Of a DNA stretch of 64,000 nucleotides, positions 50,551-59,100 are shown one piece after another (the stretch's first letter is position 1; each line of letters starts with the position of its first letter). The position numbers were made by a program, and so were the translations under genes. The DNA is from Amycolatopsis sp. NBC_00345 (GTDB lineage: Bacteria > Actinomycetota > Actinomycetes > Mycobacteriales > Pseudonocardiaceae): contig NZ_CP107995.1 in NCBI RefSeq assembly GCF_036116635.1, forward strand, positions 4,278,001-4,342,000, in the 5' to 3' direction. Below the pieces are notes generated by a model. The model saw nothing but the letters and a program-made list of their open reading frames with translations, did no database searches and was not told the DNA's origin.

Positions 50551-51978
50551 ATGTCTGTCTCGGAAGCCAGTACCGCGGAGGCACCGCCGGCCGGGCCGGC
50601 CAACGTCCGCTGGACCCTGCTCGGCGTGATGCTGGCGATGCTGCTGGCCGTGCTCGACACCAACGTCGTGGGCACGGCCATGCCGACGATCGTCGGCGAC
50701 CTCGGCGGGCTCGGGCACATCTCCTGGGTCGTGACCACCTACGCGCTGACCACGGCCGTCTCCACCCCGATCTGGGGCAAGCTCGGTGACCTGTACGGGC
50801 GCAAACGCTTGTTCCTCGGCTCGATCGTGCTGTTCCTGGCCGGTTCGGCGCTGTGCGGGATCGCCTGGTCCATGCCCAGCCTGATCGGTTTCCGCGCCCT
50901 GCAGGGCGCGGGTGCCGGTGGGCTGGCCGCGGGCGCGCTCGCCCTGATCGGCAGCCTCGTGCCGCCCCGCGAACGCGGCCGCTACCAGGGGATGACGGCC
51001 ATCGTGATGGCCGTCGGCACCGTGGCCGGCCCCTGGTTCGGCGGGCTGCTGACCGAGCACCTGGGCTGGCGGGCGGCGTTTTTCGTCAACCTGCCGCTCG
51101 GGGTCATCGCGTTCGTCTGGGTCGCGGTTCTGCTTCACCTGCCCGTCGTCCGCGGCCGCGCCCGGATCGACTGGGCCGGGATGCTGCTGCTGACGGTGGC
51201 GATCACCGCGTTGACGCTCGGCGCGTCGTGGGCCGGCAGCACCTACGCGTGGTCTTCGTGGCCGATCGTGTCGCTGGCCGTGCTCGCGGCGGCCTCGATC
51301 GCCGGGTTCGCCGCCTGGGAGAAACGCGCCGCCGAACCCGTGCTGCCGCCGAGGATGTTCACCGGGCAGCGCAACTTCCCGCTCTCGATCGGGACACTCG
51401 CCGCCGTCGGCGCGGTCATGTTCGCCTGCACGCTCTACGTGCCGCTGTTCCAGCAGACGGTCCAGGGCGCCTCCGCCGCCGGCTCCGGCCTGCTCCTGCT
51501 GCCGATGGCCCTGCCCGTCGCGGTCATCTCGACGCTGGCCGGCAAGTACATCTCCCGCACCGGCCGGTACCGGGTCCTGCCGATCCTGGGCGCCGCGCTG
51601 CTCACCATCGGCACGTTCCTCCTGTCCACTATGGACACGGATACCTCGTTCGGGCTGACCAGCGTCTATCTCGCCGTCATCGGCGCCGGCCTCGGGCTGA
51701 CCATGCAGGTGTCCGGCACGATCGCGCAGAACAGCGCCCAGCCCGCGGACATGGGCGCCGCCGCCGCGGCCATCACCCTGTTCCGCACGCTCGGCGGCTC
51801 CGTCGGCGTGGCGGTCTTCGGGGGCCTGCTGACCTCCGCCACCACGAACGCGGCACCGCCGGTCTACCACCAGGCCCTGGCCACCGGCACCTCGCACATC
51901 TTCCTGCTCGCCTCGGCCGTGTGCGCCGCCGCTTTCGTTCTCGCCTGCTGCGTCAAGGAAATCCCCCTGCGCAAATGA
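50551..51978 (+). CDS. MFS drug exporter, DHA2 (14-TM) family
   Basis: A 475-residue transporter of the EmrB/QacA type with about 14 membrane helices. Motif A is GKLGDLYGRKRLF and motif C-like LDTNVVGTAMPTIVGDLGG is the DHA2 start; GFRALQGAGAGGLAAGALAL is motif B. ATG 50551 is chosen over the longer frame. It exports drugs or toxic metabolites with proton exchange; a TetR gene is divergent and a decayed monooxygenase gene starts within its stop. Confidence 0.92.
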   Translation: MSVSEASTAEAPPAGPANVRWTLLGVMLAMLLAVLDTNVVGTAMPTIVGDLGGLGHISWVVTTYALTTAVSTPIWGKLGDLYGRKRLFLGSIVLFLAGSALCGIAWSMPSLIGFRALQGAGAGGLAAGALALIGSLVPPRERGRYQGMTAIVMAVGTVAGPWFGGLLTEHLGWRAAFFVNLPLGVIAFVWVAVLLHLPVVRGRARIDWAGMLLLTVAITALTLGASWAGSTYAWSSWPIVSLAVLAAASIAGFAAWEKRAAEPVLPPRMFTGQRNFPLSIGTLAAVGAVMFACTLYVPLFQQTVQGASAAGSGLLLLPMALPVAVISTLAGKYISRTGRYRVLPILGAALLTIGTFLLSTMDTDTSFGLTSVYLAVIGAGLGLTMQVSGTIAQNSAQPADMGAAAAAITLFRTLGGSVGVAVFGGLLTSATTNAAPPVYHQALATGTSHIFLLASAVCAAAFVLACCVKEIPLRK

Positions 51979-52962
51979 CCTCCCCGGCCCACGAACCCGG
52001 CCCACGAACGGAGAACCACCCCCGCAGCACCGAGGTGTTCCGGCTGCTCGGCCTGGCCGACGAGGTGGCGGCGCCCAGCCGCGGCTCAGCCCCACGATGC
52101 GGGACCGGCTGGCGCAGCACGCGAAGGTGGCCGAGCTGAGCCCGGGGCCCAATGTCCTGTGCCCGCAGGACGTCCTGGAACCGGTGCTGCGCAAGGCCGC
52201 GCTGGAACGGGGTGTGTCCCTGCGGTTCGCCACCGAGCTGACCTCGTTCACCCAGGACGAAACCGGCGTGACGGCGTGGCTGCGCCCGGCCGGCGGGCCC
52301 GACGTGGAAGTCACGCTGCTGGGCCGGATGCACTGGGAGTCCGGGACCGGTTCTCCACCGGGCGGGTGTTCCTGGCCGGCGACGCCGCGCACGTGATGCC
52401 GCCGATGGCCGCGGCCGGCGCCAACACCGCCATCGCCGACGTGGCCAACCTGGCCTGGAAGCTCGCCGCCGTCCTCTCCTGCCAGGCCGCGCCGGCCCTG
52501 CTCGGCACCTATCACGCCGAACGCCACCCGGTCGGCTACGCGACCGCGGCAGCCTCCAGCGAGGTCGCCGGCCACGTCGGCGACATGCTCGCCACCGTCA
52601 CCAACGGCGACGGCCTGCGCCGGCACCCCACCGCGACCCTGTTCGGCACGCAGTACCACGACGGCGCTTTTGTGCCCGATCACCGCGGCCCGGCCCCCGC
52701 CGACCGCTGCGCCCCCGAGGGCCGGCCGGGCACCCGCGTGCCGCACGCCTGGCTCGACGCCACGACGTCCACCATCGACCACGCCGGCCCCGGCCTGACC
52801 CTGCTCACCGGGCCCGACCCGGACCGGTGGACCGCCGAGACCGCCGTGGGCGAAGACGGTGCCCTGCTGCTGCGGCCCGACGCGATCGTCGCCTGGCACT
52901 CGTCCTCGGGGGTGCCGCTGGCCGAGGCGCTCGGCCAGGTGCTCGGCACGGTTTCCGCCTAG
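51975..52962 (+). pseudogene. Decayed FAD-dependent monooxygenase gene
   Basis: Pieces of one class A flavin monooxygenase lie in three frames. HPRSTEVFRLLGLADEVAA is read from 51975. Next, LAQHAKVAELSPGPNVLCPQDVLEPVLRKAALERG is read from 52097. The second FAD motif, RVFLAGDAAHVMPPMAAAGANTAIADVANLAWKLAAVL, is read from about 52345 to the stop at 52962. The N-terminal GxGxxG segment and much of the substrate domain are missing. At least two frame changes (near 52090 and 52345) and an internal loss make it non-functional. The ATG overlaps the exporter stop (ATGA), indicating a former operon. Confidence 0.85.
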
Positions 52963-52971
52963 ATTGGCGGG

Positions 52972-53751
52972 ATGACTTCCACCGCTGAGAAAGCCGTGCG
53001 CCTGCAGGAACTCCACGCGGCTCCGGAGCTGCTGCTCGTCGTCAACGTCTGGGACGCGATCACCGCGAAAGTCGTCGCCGAGACGCCGGGCACGCAGGCG
53101 CTGGCCACGCCGAGTCACGGCATCGCCGCCTCGCGCGGCTACCCGGACGGCGAGAAGATCCCCCGCGACGAGATGATCGCCGAAGTCGCGCTGATCGTGC
53201 GGACGGCGGGCGACCTGCCGGTCACCGCCGACCTGGAAGCCGGCTACGGCGACCCGGGCGGCACCGTCGCCCGCGCGATCGACGCCGGCGCCGTCGGCTG
53301 CAACCTCGAGGACCAGATGAAGCCGCTCGCCGAGTCGGTGAAGGCCGTCGAGTCCGCGGTTGCCGCCGCGCAGTCGGCCGGGGTCGACTTCGTCCTCAAC
53401 GCCCGCACCGACGCGTTCGTCAAGGGCGCCGGCCGCGACCCCGAGGAGGTGCTGGCCGAAGCGATCACCCGGGGCCGCGCGTATCTCGACGCGGGCGCGT
53501 CGAACTTCTTCGTGCCGGGGAAGCTCGACGCCGATCAGGTCGGCCGGCTGGTCGAAGCGCTGGGCGAGCGCAAGGTCAACCTGATCGGCATCCCCGGCTC
53601 GATCCCGCTGGACACCGCGCGGAAGCTCGGCGTCTCCCGGGTTTCCTACGGGCCGTGGAGCCAGAACGTCGCGCTCACCGCGTTGGCCAAGCTCGCCGAG
53701 GACGTCTACGCGGGCGGCGGGCTGCCGGCCGATACGCGCAAGCTGAACTGA
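52972..53751 (+). CDS. Isocitrate lyase/PEP mutase superfamily protein
   Basis: A 259-residue TIM-barrel enzyme. Conserved blocks are LLLVVNVWDAITAKVV, PVTADLEAGYGDP (metal Asp), GCNLEDQ and FVLNARTDAFV. The KKCGH loop of true isocitrate lyase is absent, placing it among PEP mutase-like oxaloacetate/2,3-dimethylmalate-lyase relatives. It starts 9 bases after the pseudogene. The reaction cannot be told from sequence alone. Confidence 0.85.
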   Translation: MTSTAEKAVRLQELHAAPELLLVVNVWDAITAKVVAETPGTQALATPSHGIAASRGYPDGEKIPRDEMIAEVALIVRTAGDLPVTADLEAGYGDPGGTVARAIDAGAVGCNLEDQMKPLAESVKAVESAVAAAQSAGVDFVLNARTDAFVKGAGRDPEEVLAEAITRGRAYLDAGASNFFVPGKLDADQVGRLVEALGERKVNLIGIPGSIPLDTARKLGVSRVSYGPWSQNVALTALAKLAEDVYAGGGLPADTRKLN

Positions 53752-53757
53752 GCCTCT

Positions 53758-54249
53758 TCAGCGGCGGCGTGATGAACGCGATCCGGTCGGCTCGGCATCC
53801 GATGCGCTGTCGGCCGGATTCTCTTCGAGATTGGCGACCAGCCTTCTCATCAGGTCCAGAAGAAGATCGACTTCTTCGGCGCTGAAGCCTTTCAACGCCT
53901 GATCGTTGGTCTCGAACATCGCCGAGCGCACCTGCGTGAGCTTGGCCCGCCCGGTCTCGGTCAGCGAGATCAGGCTGACCCGCCGGTCGTGCCGGGCGGG
54001 GCCGCGGCGGATGAGGCCGTCGCGGTCCATCCGGGCGAGCAGCTGGGCCATGGACGGCTGCTCGATCCGGGCCAGCACCGCCAATTCCTTCTGTGACAAC
54101 GCATCGGCCTTGCTCAGCGCCGCCAGCACGGGCATCTGCGCGAAGGTCAGCCCGAGCGGCCGCAGCCGCTGGTCGTTGATCCGGGTCAACGCGCGCGAGG
54201 CGATGTTGATCAGGGCGGCGGGCGCGGAGTCGAACCTGGGGTGCGTCAC
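53758..54249 (-). CDS. MarR-family regulator
   Basis: A 163-residue MarR protein: LTFAQMPVLAALSKADALSQKELAVLARIEQPSMAQLLARMDRDGLIRRG is the winged helix and RRVSLISLTETGR the wing. The stretch after position 145 is Ser/Asp-rich. GTG 54249 is chosen because a TATACA -10 element lies 8 bases before it (leaderless transcript) and because the ATG at 54285 falls inside an operator. It is divergent from the amidohydrolase gene, its likely target. Confidence 0.85.
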   Translation of the reverse strand: MTHPRFDSAPAALINIASRALTRINDQRLRPLGLTFAQMPVLAALSKADALSQKELAVLARIEQPSMAQLLARMDRDGLIRRGPARHDRRVSLISLTETGRAKLTQVRSAMFETNDQALKGFSAEEVDLLLDLMRRLVANLEENPADSASDAEPTGSRSSRRR

Positions 54250-54260
54250 GCGCCAAGTGT

Positions 54261-54328
54261 ATAGGTACCTATTGACCAAATCCATAGGTACCTATACGGT
54301 CCAAGTACATAGGAACCTATGCACTTGG
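54261..54328. promoter_or_regulatory. Three tandem MarR operators (ATAGGTACCTAT)
   Basis: The perfect 12-bp palindrome ATAGGTACCTAT occurs at 54261-54272 and 54284-54295; ATAGGAACCTAT (one change) is at 54309-54320, inside a wider imperfect palindrome 54301-54328. Starts are 23 and 25 bases apart, about two turns, so three dimers could bind on one face. The array covers both promoters of the divergent pair. Confidence 0.85.
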
Positions 54329-54349
54329 ACTTCAGACAGGGGAACACTC

Positions 54350-55642
54350 GTGATCATTCGCAACGTGACCGTCATCGACGGGGAGGCAGCCGACCCGATC
54401 ACCGGCGCCGAAGTAGTGGTGGCCGACGGTCGGTTCAGCGCCATCCGCCCGGCGTCGGACGCGCCGCCGGAGGACGGCCCCGTGATCGACGCGCGGGGCG
54501 GCTACCTGGTGCCGGGCCTGTGGGAGAGCCACACCCACCTGAGCGGTTTCGCCTATACCAAGCCGGAAAACGAGCGCGCACAGTACATTTCCCAGCTGCT
54601 CACCGACTTCCTGGACACCGGGGTGACCCGCGTCGTCAACCTCGGCGGTCCGCTGGACACCGAACTCGCCGCCCGCGCCTACCGCGACCAGGCCACCGAC
54701 GCCGCGGCCGGGCTGTTCTTCGCCGGGCCGGTGTTCACCGGGATCGGGGGCTGGCCGACGATGGGCGACCCGGAGCGGGCCGCCATCGCCTACCAGACCG
54801 ACAACGCCGACGTCGCCTATCGTCAAGCACTGGAGCTGGCCGACCAGGTCGACTTCATCAAATGCATCTACGACGGCGAGCCCGGCGCCCCGGACAAGCT
54901 GCCTTTCGACGCCCTCAAAGCCATCGCCGCGGCCGCGCACGAGAAAGGCAAAAAGGTACTCATGCACGTCCACCAGCGCGCCGATCTGGAGGACGCGGTG
55001 GCCGCCGGCGCGGACGGCATCGAACACGCTTTCCACCCACAGGACCCCGGCAGCACCGCGGAAGCCCGCGACGTCGCCGCGCTACTTGCGGAGACGAACA
55101 CCTACTACTGCCCCACCCTGGTCACCTGGGAGCAGTTCGCACGCAACGGCGACGCCGCCTATCTGCAGGAGCTGGTCGACGACGGCATCGCCACGCCCGA
55201 GGACATCCCGCGGATCACCGCCCGCCCGGGCTACGGGCGCCTGTTCCCGCGCCATTCCGCGGAGGAGTCCCGCGTCCGTTTCGACTACGCCATGCGCACG
55301 CTGGCACTGATGCACGACGCGGGAGTGAAGATCACCGCGGGCAGCGACGTGGCCATCTTGATCCCTACGCCGCCCCTGGCCCTGCTGCGAGAACTGCAAC
55401 TGCTGGCCAAGGCCGGACTGCCGCTGCCCGCGGTCCTGGCGGCGGCCACCCGGCATTCGGCCGAAAAGATCGGCCAGCAGGCGACGGCCCCGGGAACGAT
55501 CACCGTCGGATCCGTCGCCGACGCACTGCTGCTCGACGCCGACCCCTACGCGGACATCACGCACCTGACCAACCGCTCCCACCACATCGGGACCTTGCGG
55601 GCCGGGCGGCCGAGCTGGAGCGAAGGCGGGCCCGCCGCCTGA
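54350..55642 (+). CDS. Amidohydrolase (imidazolonepropionase/prolidase-like)
   Basis: A 430-residue metal-dependent hydrolase. Metal motif WESHTHLSG (HxH), likely carbamylated Lys in VDFIKCIYDG, HVHQ and EHAF His ligands, and the final Asp in KITAGSDVAI are all in place. N- and C-terminal beta-sandwich segments match the family (MIIRNVTVIDG start). GTG 54350 follows AGGGGAACACTC. The substrate is unknown; induction by a MarR ligand suggests a xenobiotic amide or lactone. Confidence 0.85.
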   Translation: MIIRNVTVIDGEAADPITGAEVVVADGRFSAIRPASDAPPEDGPVIDARGGYLVPGLWESHTHLSGFAYTKPENERAQYISQLLTDFLDTGVTRVVNLGGPLDTELAARAYRDQATDAAAGLFFAGPVFTGIGGWPTMGDPERAAIAYQTDNADVAYRQALELADQVDFIKCIYDGEPGAPDKLPFDALKAIAAAAHEKGKKVLMHVHQRADLEDAVAAGADGIEHAFHPQDPGSTAEARDVAALLAETNTYYCPTLVTWEQFARNGDAAYLQELVDDGIATPEDIPRITARPGYGRLFPRHSAEESRVRFDYAMRTLALMHDAGVKITAGSDVAILIPTPPLALLRELQLLAKAGLPLPAVLAAATRHSAEKIGQQATAPGTITVGSVADALLLDADPYADITHLTNRSHHIGTLRAGRPSWSEGGPAA

Positions 55643-55654
55643 CCCGGCGGCGCG

Positions 55655-56773
55655 CTACTTGTACCGCGGGCTGGTCGAATGCCACTCGAACCCGCCGCCC
55701 ATCCACGCCCGCAGCCCGTGCAGGAAACGCTGGAGCTCGCCGGAGGCAACGGGTTCCAGGCCCCGGTGGGTGGACTGGAAGTCGCGGACGATCCGGTTGT
55801 GGAGGTCGACCGTGATCTCGGTGGCCTCTTCGATCGGGCAGGAGCGGTCGGCGGCGACCTGCAGGACCATGTTGGCGGGCGGGTTCTCGTCGGCGAGGTC
55901 CTTCGCCACCGAGTGCAGGTCGTTGACCAGCACCGACGCGGTGCCGGCCTGGATGGCGGCACGGCGGACGCGCGGCTCGTAGAACAGGTTGGCGGTCAGC
56001 TCGTAGCCGCCGAGGACGTCGATCAGGGTCATCGAGGTGTAGAAGCTGTCGTGCTGGCGGGCGGCGAGGTACTCCCACGCGGGCGGGGGCTCGTCGTTGT
56101 GCTGCCAGGCGGCGTAGGCGTTCCAGATCGCGAACATCGTGAAGGTGGAGTAGTTGACGCGCTGGACCTGGGCCGGGCTGCCGTACTGCCGCAGGTGGTC
56201 GACGCCCGAGCGCAGCGCGACGAGAACCCGGTCGCTGCCAAGAGTTTCGTCGAGTTCGCGGCTGAACTCGCCCGCCGGCGGCACCGGGTCCATCGCCGCC
56301 ATCGCCAGCGCCAGGCGCGGAGGGAGCTTCTCCGGGACGGCGCCGAGGGCGGTGTCGTCGGCGTAGAGGTCGTCCGCGGCCCACCACGCCGCGTTGAGCT
56401 TCGCCGAGATCAGCAGCCGGTCGGGGTCCTCGCAGTCCGGGTGCGCGAGCATGACCAGCCGCCCGAACCCGGCCTTCCCGAGCTGCCGCGCCTCCTGCTC
56501 GTCGAAACCGCACTCCCCCGCCCACGCGATCAGCCGCCGGTCCACCTCCTCGGCCAGCGGGTCGTTGATCCGCTCCGTGACCGGGCAGTACAACGGCGAG
56601 GCGCTGCCGTCGCCCCACGTCCGGTACGCATACGCGGGATCGGGTTCCCCGGCGCCCGGCCCGGGGTCGTCCGCCACGACCTCGGTGAGCCGGGCGCCGA
56701 GGCGCGCCGCGGACGTGCCCAGCCCGGTCGGGCCGGCCAGCAGGGTGGACAGGGCGCGGTGCGGGTCCGTCAT
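55655..56773 (-). CDS. 2-Methylisoborneol synthase-type terpene cyclase
   Basis: A 372-residue class I terpene synthase. The Asp-rich motif is in WWAADDLYADD and the second metal motif in VLVNDLHSVAKDLADE. The N-terminal about 60 residues are disordered and include LAGPTGLGTSAARLG, a conserved stretch in relatives that may direct loading into the shell. It cyclises 2-methyl-GPP, made by the methyltransferase 29 bases upstream, to 2-methylisoborneol. It is the last gene of a four-gene unit with two shell proteins. Confidence 0.88.
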   Translation of the reverse strand: MTDPHRALSTLLAGPTGLGTSAARLGARLTEVVADDPGPGAGEPDPAYAYRTWGDGSASPLYCPVTERINDPLAEEVDRRLIAWAGECGFDEQEARQLGKAGFGRLVMLAHPDCEDPDRLLISAKLNAAWWAADDLYADDTALGAVPEKLPPRLALAMAAMDPVPPAGEFSRELDETLGSDRVLVALRSGVDHLRQYGSPAQVQRVNYSTFTMFAIWNAYAAWQHNDEPPPAWEYLAARQHDSFYTSMTLIDVLGGYELTANLFYEPRVRRAAIQAGTASVLVNDLHSVAKDLADENPPANMVLQVAADRSCPIEEATEITVDLHNRIVRDFQSTHRGLEPVASGELQRFLHGLRAWMGGGFEWHSTSPRYK

Positions 56774-56802
56774 CGCTTCACTCCGGGGTGTCCTCGGGTC
56801 TC

Positions 56803-57663
56803 TCAGACGCGGTCGGCCGCGATGAGCAGGTAGTGGAAGCTGCCCTCGCGGTAGGCGGTGAGGAACGGGCCCTCGATCCCGGTGGCCACGGAGGACTTCG
56901 CGCGCAGCTCCCAGTACGGGATGGTCTGCGCGGTCAGGTCGACGACGGAGATGGGCACCATGTTGTTCGCCGTCATGGCCTTGAAGTACGCGCTGCGCGG
57001 GTGGATGTTGCAGGTGTAGTGCTGGTCGATCTGCGCGACCGCCTTGGACCGGCCGCCGGTGACGTCGTTGTAGCAGCCGGTGATGGTGACGTAGCGGCCG
57101 CCGAACTCCAGCTGCCGGGAGTGCTCGGCGAACAGCTCGAACAGGTCGACGTACATGGTGCTCTCGTTGTTCCAGATGGCCCGGCGCGAACCGGTGCCGA
57201 AGCCGGTGTCGAGCATGTTGCGGAAGTGGTAGCGGACCTGGGCGTCCACTCCCCGCGCCTCCGCTTGGCCGTTGGCGAAGTCGACCTGCTTCTGCGAGAT
57301 CGACACCCCGTCGACCTGGCAGCCGAACCGCTCGTGGGCCATGATGCTGCTGCCGCCCCGCCCGCAGCCCGCGTCCAGCAGCCGGTCGCCGGGCGAGACG
57401 TCGCCGAGGTGGTCGAGCAGCACTTCGGCCTGCGCCGTCTCCAGCCGGTGCAGCTCGGCGATCATCCGCTCGTCACGGGTTTCCCCGGGCCCCGTCAGCA
57501 CGGACTGGTCGACCTCGCCGATGCCGTAGTGGTGGTGGTAGAGGCCGTCGACGTCCCCCAGCCGCAGGTTGACCGGGTCTTTCTCCTTGTTCCAGTAGGA
57601 CGCCACGGACTTCTGGTAGTCGGTGCGCAAGACCTCGGCGGGGGCGGGACGGGCGATCGTCAC
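56803..57663 (-). CDS. Geranyl diphosphate 2-C-methyltransferase
   Basis: A 286-residue SAM methyltransferase. SYWNKEKDPVNLRLGDVDGLYHHHYGIGEVD is the typical GPP methyltransferase start, and RLLDAGCGRGGSSIMAHERFGCQVDGVSIS is motif I. It puts a methyl on C2 of geranyl diphosphate, the committed step to 2-methylisoborneol. GTG 57663 follows AAGGAA. Position between shell and cyclase genes fits the known cluster. Confidence 0.92.
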   Translation of the reverse strand: MTIARPAPAEVLRTDYQKSVASYWNKEKDPVNLRLGDVDGLYHHHYGIGEVDQSVLTGPGETRDERMIAELHRLETAQAEVLLDHLGDVSPGDRLLDAGCGRGGSSIMAHERFGCQVDGVSISQKQVDFANGQAEARGVDAQVRYHFRNMLDTGFGTGSRRAIWNNESTMYVDLFELFAEHSRQLEFGGRYVTITGCYNDVTGGRSKAVAQIDQHYTCNIHPRSAYFKAMTANNMVPISVVDLTAQTIPYWELRAKSSVATGIEGPFLTAYREGSFHYLLIAADRV

Positions 57664-57708
57664 GGGTGTGGTTCCTTTTCTTGGGGGACGGTGGTTTTTC
57701 CTGCCGGT

Positions 57709-59100
57709 TCAGCGGGCGATCTCGACGTTCTCCAGCACGCCGAGCGCGTCCGGGACCAGCACCGCGGCCGAGTAGTAGGCGCTGACCAGGTAGGACGCCA
57801 CCGCCTGGTCGTTGACGCCCTCGAACCGCACGTTGAGGCCGGGCTGGACCTCGTCGGGCAGCCCGGTCTGGTGCAGCCCGATCACCCCGTGGTCCTCCAC
57901 CCCGGTCCGCATCGCGAGGATGGACGAGGTGCCGGCTTCGGAGACCGGGATCTTGTCGCACGGCAGGATCGGCACGCCGCGCCACGCGGACACCGCCTTG
58001 CCCTCGACCACGGTGCCCTCCGGGTACAGCCCGCGCCGGGTGCACTCCCGCCCGAACGCGGCGATCGCGCGCGGGTGGGCGAGGAAGAACTTCGTCTTAC
58101 GGCGGCGGCTGACCAGCTCGTCCAGGTCGTCGGGGGTCGGCGGGCCGGAGCGCGTCTGGAACCGGGACTTGAGGTCGGCGTTGTGCAGCAGGCCGAACTC
58201 GCGGTTGTTGACCAGCTCGTGCTCCTGCCGCTCCCGCAGGGCTTCGGTGGTGAGCCGCAGCTGCTCGTCGAGCTGGTTCATCGGGTCGTTGTAGAGGTCG
58301 GTGACCCGGGTGTGCACACGCAGGATGGTCTGCGCGACGGCCAGCTCGTACTCCCGCGGCGAGGTCTCGTAGTCGGCGAACGTGCCGGGCAGCAACGGTT
58401 CCCCGTCGTGGCCCGCGGACATCTCGATCTCGGACTCGCCCTTGGCGTTCTGCGGTTTCCCGCCCTGCGCCAGCATTTCCCGCACGTGCTCGCGCAGCAG
58501 CTCCGAACGCCCGTTGAGGTCGGCGAACGCGTCGGCGCGCAGGGTCAGCACGATCACCGGGGTCACCGCTTTGACCGTGAACGGCCAGTTCCGGCTGATC
58601 CCGCTGAGCAGCTCGTCGCCGAAGTGGTCCCCGTCGGCCATGGTCCCGAGGGTGATCTCGTCGCCGTACTCGCCGGGCGCCACCTTGGCGACCTTGCCGT
58701 GCGCGACCAGCACGACCTCGTCCAGCGGGGTGCCGTGGCGCACGATCACCTCGCCGGCCGGGTACTCGTGCTGCACGAACCGGCCGGCCAGCGCGGTGAG
58801 GGTGTCCTCGTCGTCGAAACCGCGCAGCAGCGCCAATTCCGCCAGTTCCTGCGGCACGACCCGGACGTCGGCGCCGACGTTGGTGAAGCTCACCCGCCCG
58901 TCACCGATGGTGTAGGTCAGCCGCCGGTTGACCCGGTAGGCGCCACCGGCGGCCTCCACCCAGGGCAGCATCCGCAGCAGCCACCGCGGGGTGATGCCCT
59001 GCATCTGGGGCCGGGTCTTGGTCGTCGTCGCCAGGGTGCGCGCGGCGGCCGTGCCCAGGCTCAGCCGGGCTTCGGCGGCGAGCGGTTCGGTGGCGGTCAT
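57709..59100 (-). CDS. Family 2B encapsulin-like shell protein with cNMP-binding fold (2)
   Basis: A 463-residue protein. The N-terminal arm (LSLGTAAARTLATTTKTRPQMQGITPRWLL) and the C-terminal part (about 230-463) match the encapsulin HK97-type shell. A cyclic-nucleotide-binding-like domain (about 90-225) is inserted. The phosphate cassette reads GDHFGDELLSGISRNWPF, with a Glu and an Arg that could contact a nucleotide. ATG 59100 overlaps the stop of the first shell gene. Such two-protein shells enclose 2-methylisoborneol synthase in Streptomyces. Confidence 0.85.
   Translation of the reverse strand: MTATEPLAAEARLSLGTAAARTLATTTKTRPQMQGITPRWLLRMLPWVEAAGGAYRVNRRLTYTIGDGRVSFTNVGADVRVVPQELAELALLRGFDDEDTLTALAGRFVQHEYPAGEVIVRHGTPLDEVVLVAHGKVAKVAPGEYGDEITLGTMADGDHFGDELLSGISRNWPFTVKAVTPVIVLTLRADAFADLNGRSELLREHVREMLAQGGKPQNAKGESEIEMSAGHDGEPLLPGTFADYETSPREYELAVAQTILRVHTRVTDLYNDPMNQLDEQLRLTTEALRERQEHELVNNREFGLLHNADLKSRFQTRSGPPTPDDLDELVSRRRKTKFFLAHPRAIAAFGRECTRRGLYPEGTVVEGKAVSAWRGVPILPCDKIPVSEAGTSSILAMRTGVEDHGVIGLHQTGLPDEVQPGLNVRFEGVNDQAVASYLVSAYYSAAVLVPDALGVLENVEIAR

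Noticed and set aside
50458..53118. 886-codon minus-strand frame over the exporter and pseudogene
   Set aside because: Antisense of the DHA2 exporter; low-complexity Gly/Arg/Gln product and no ribosome site.
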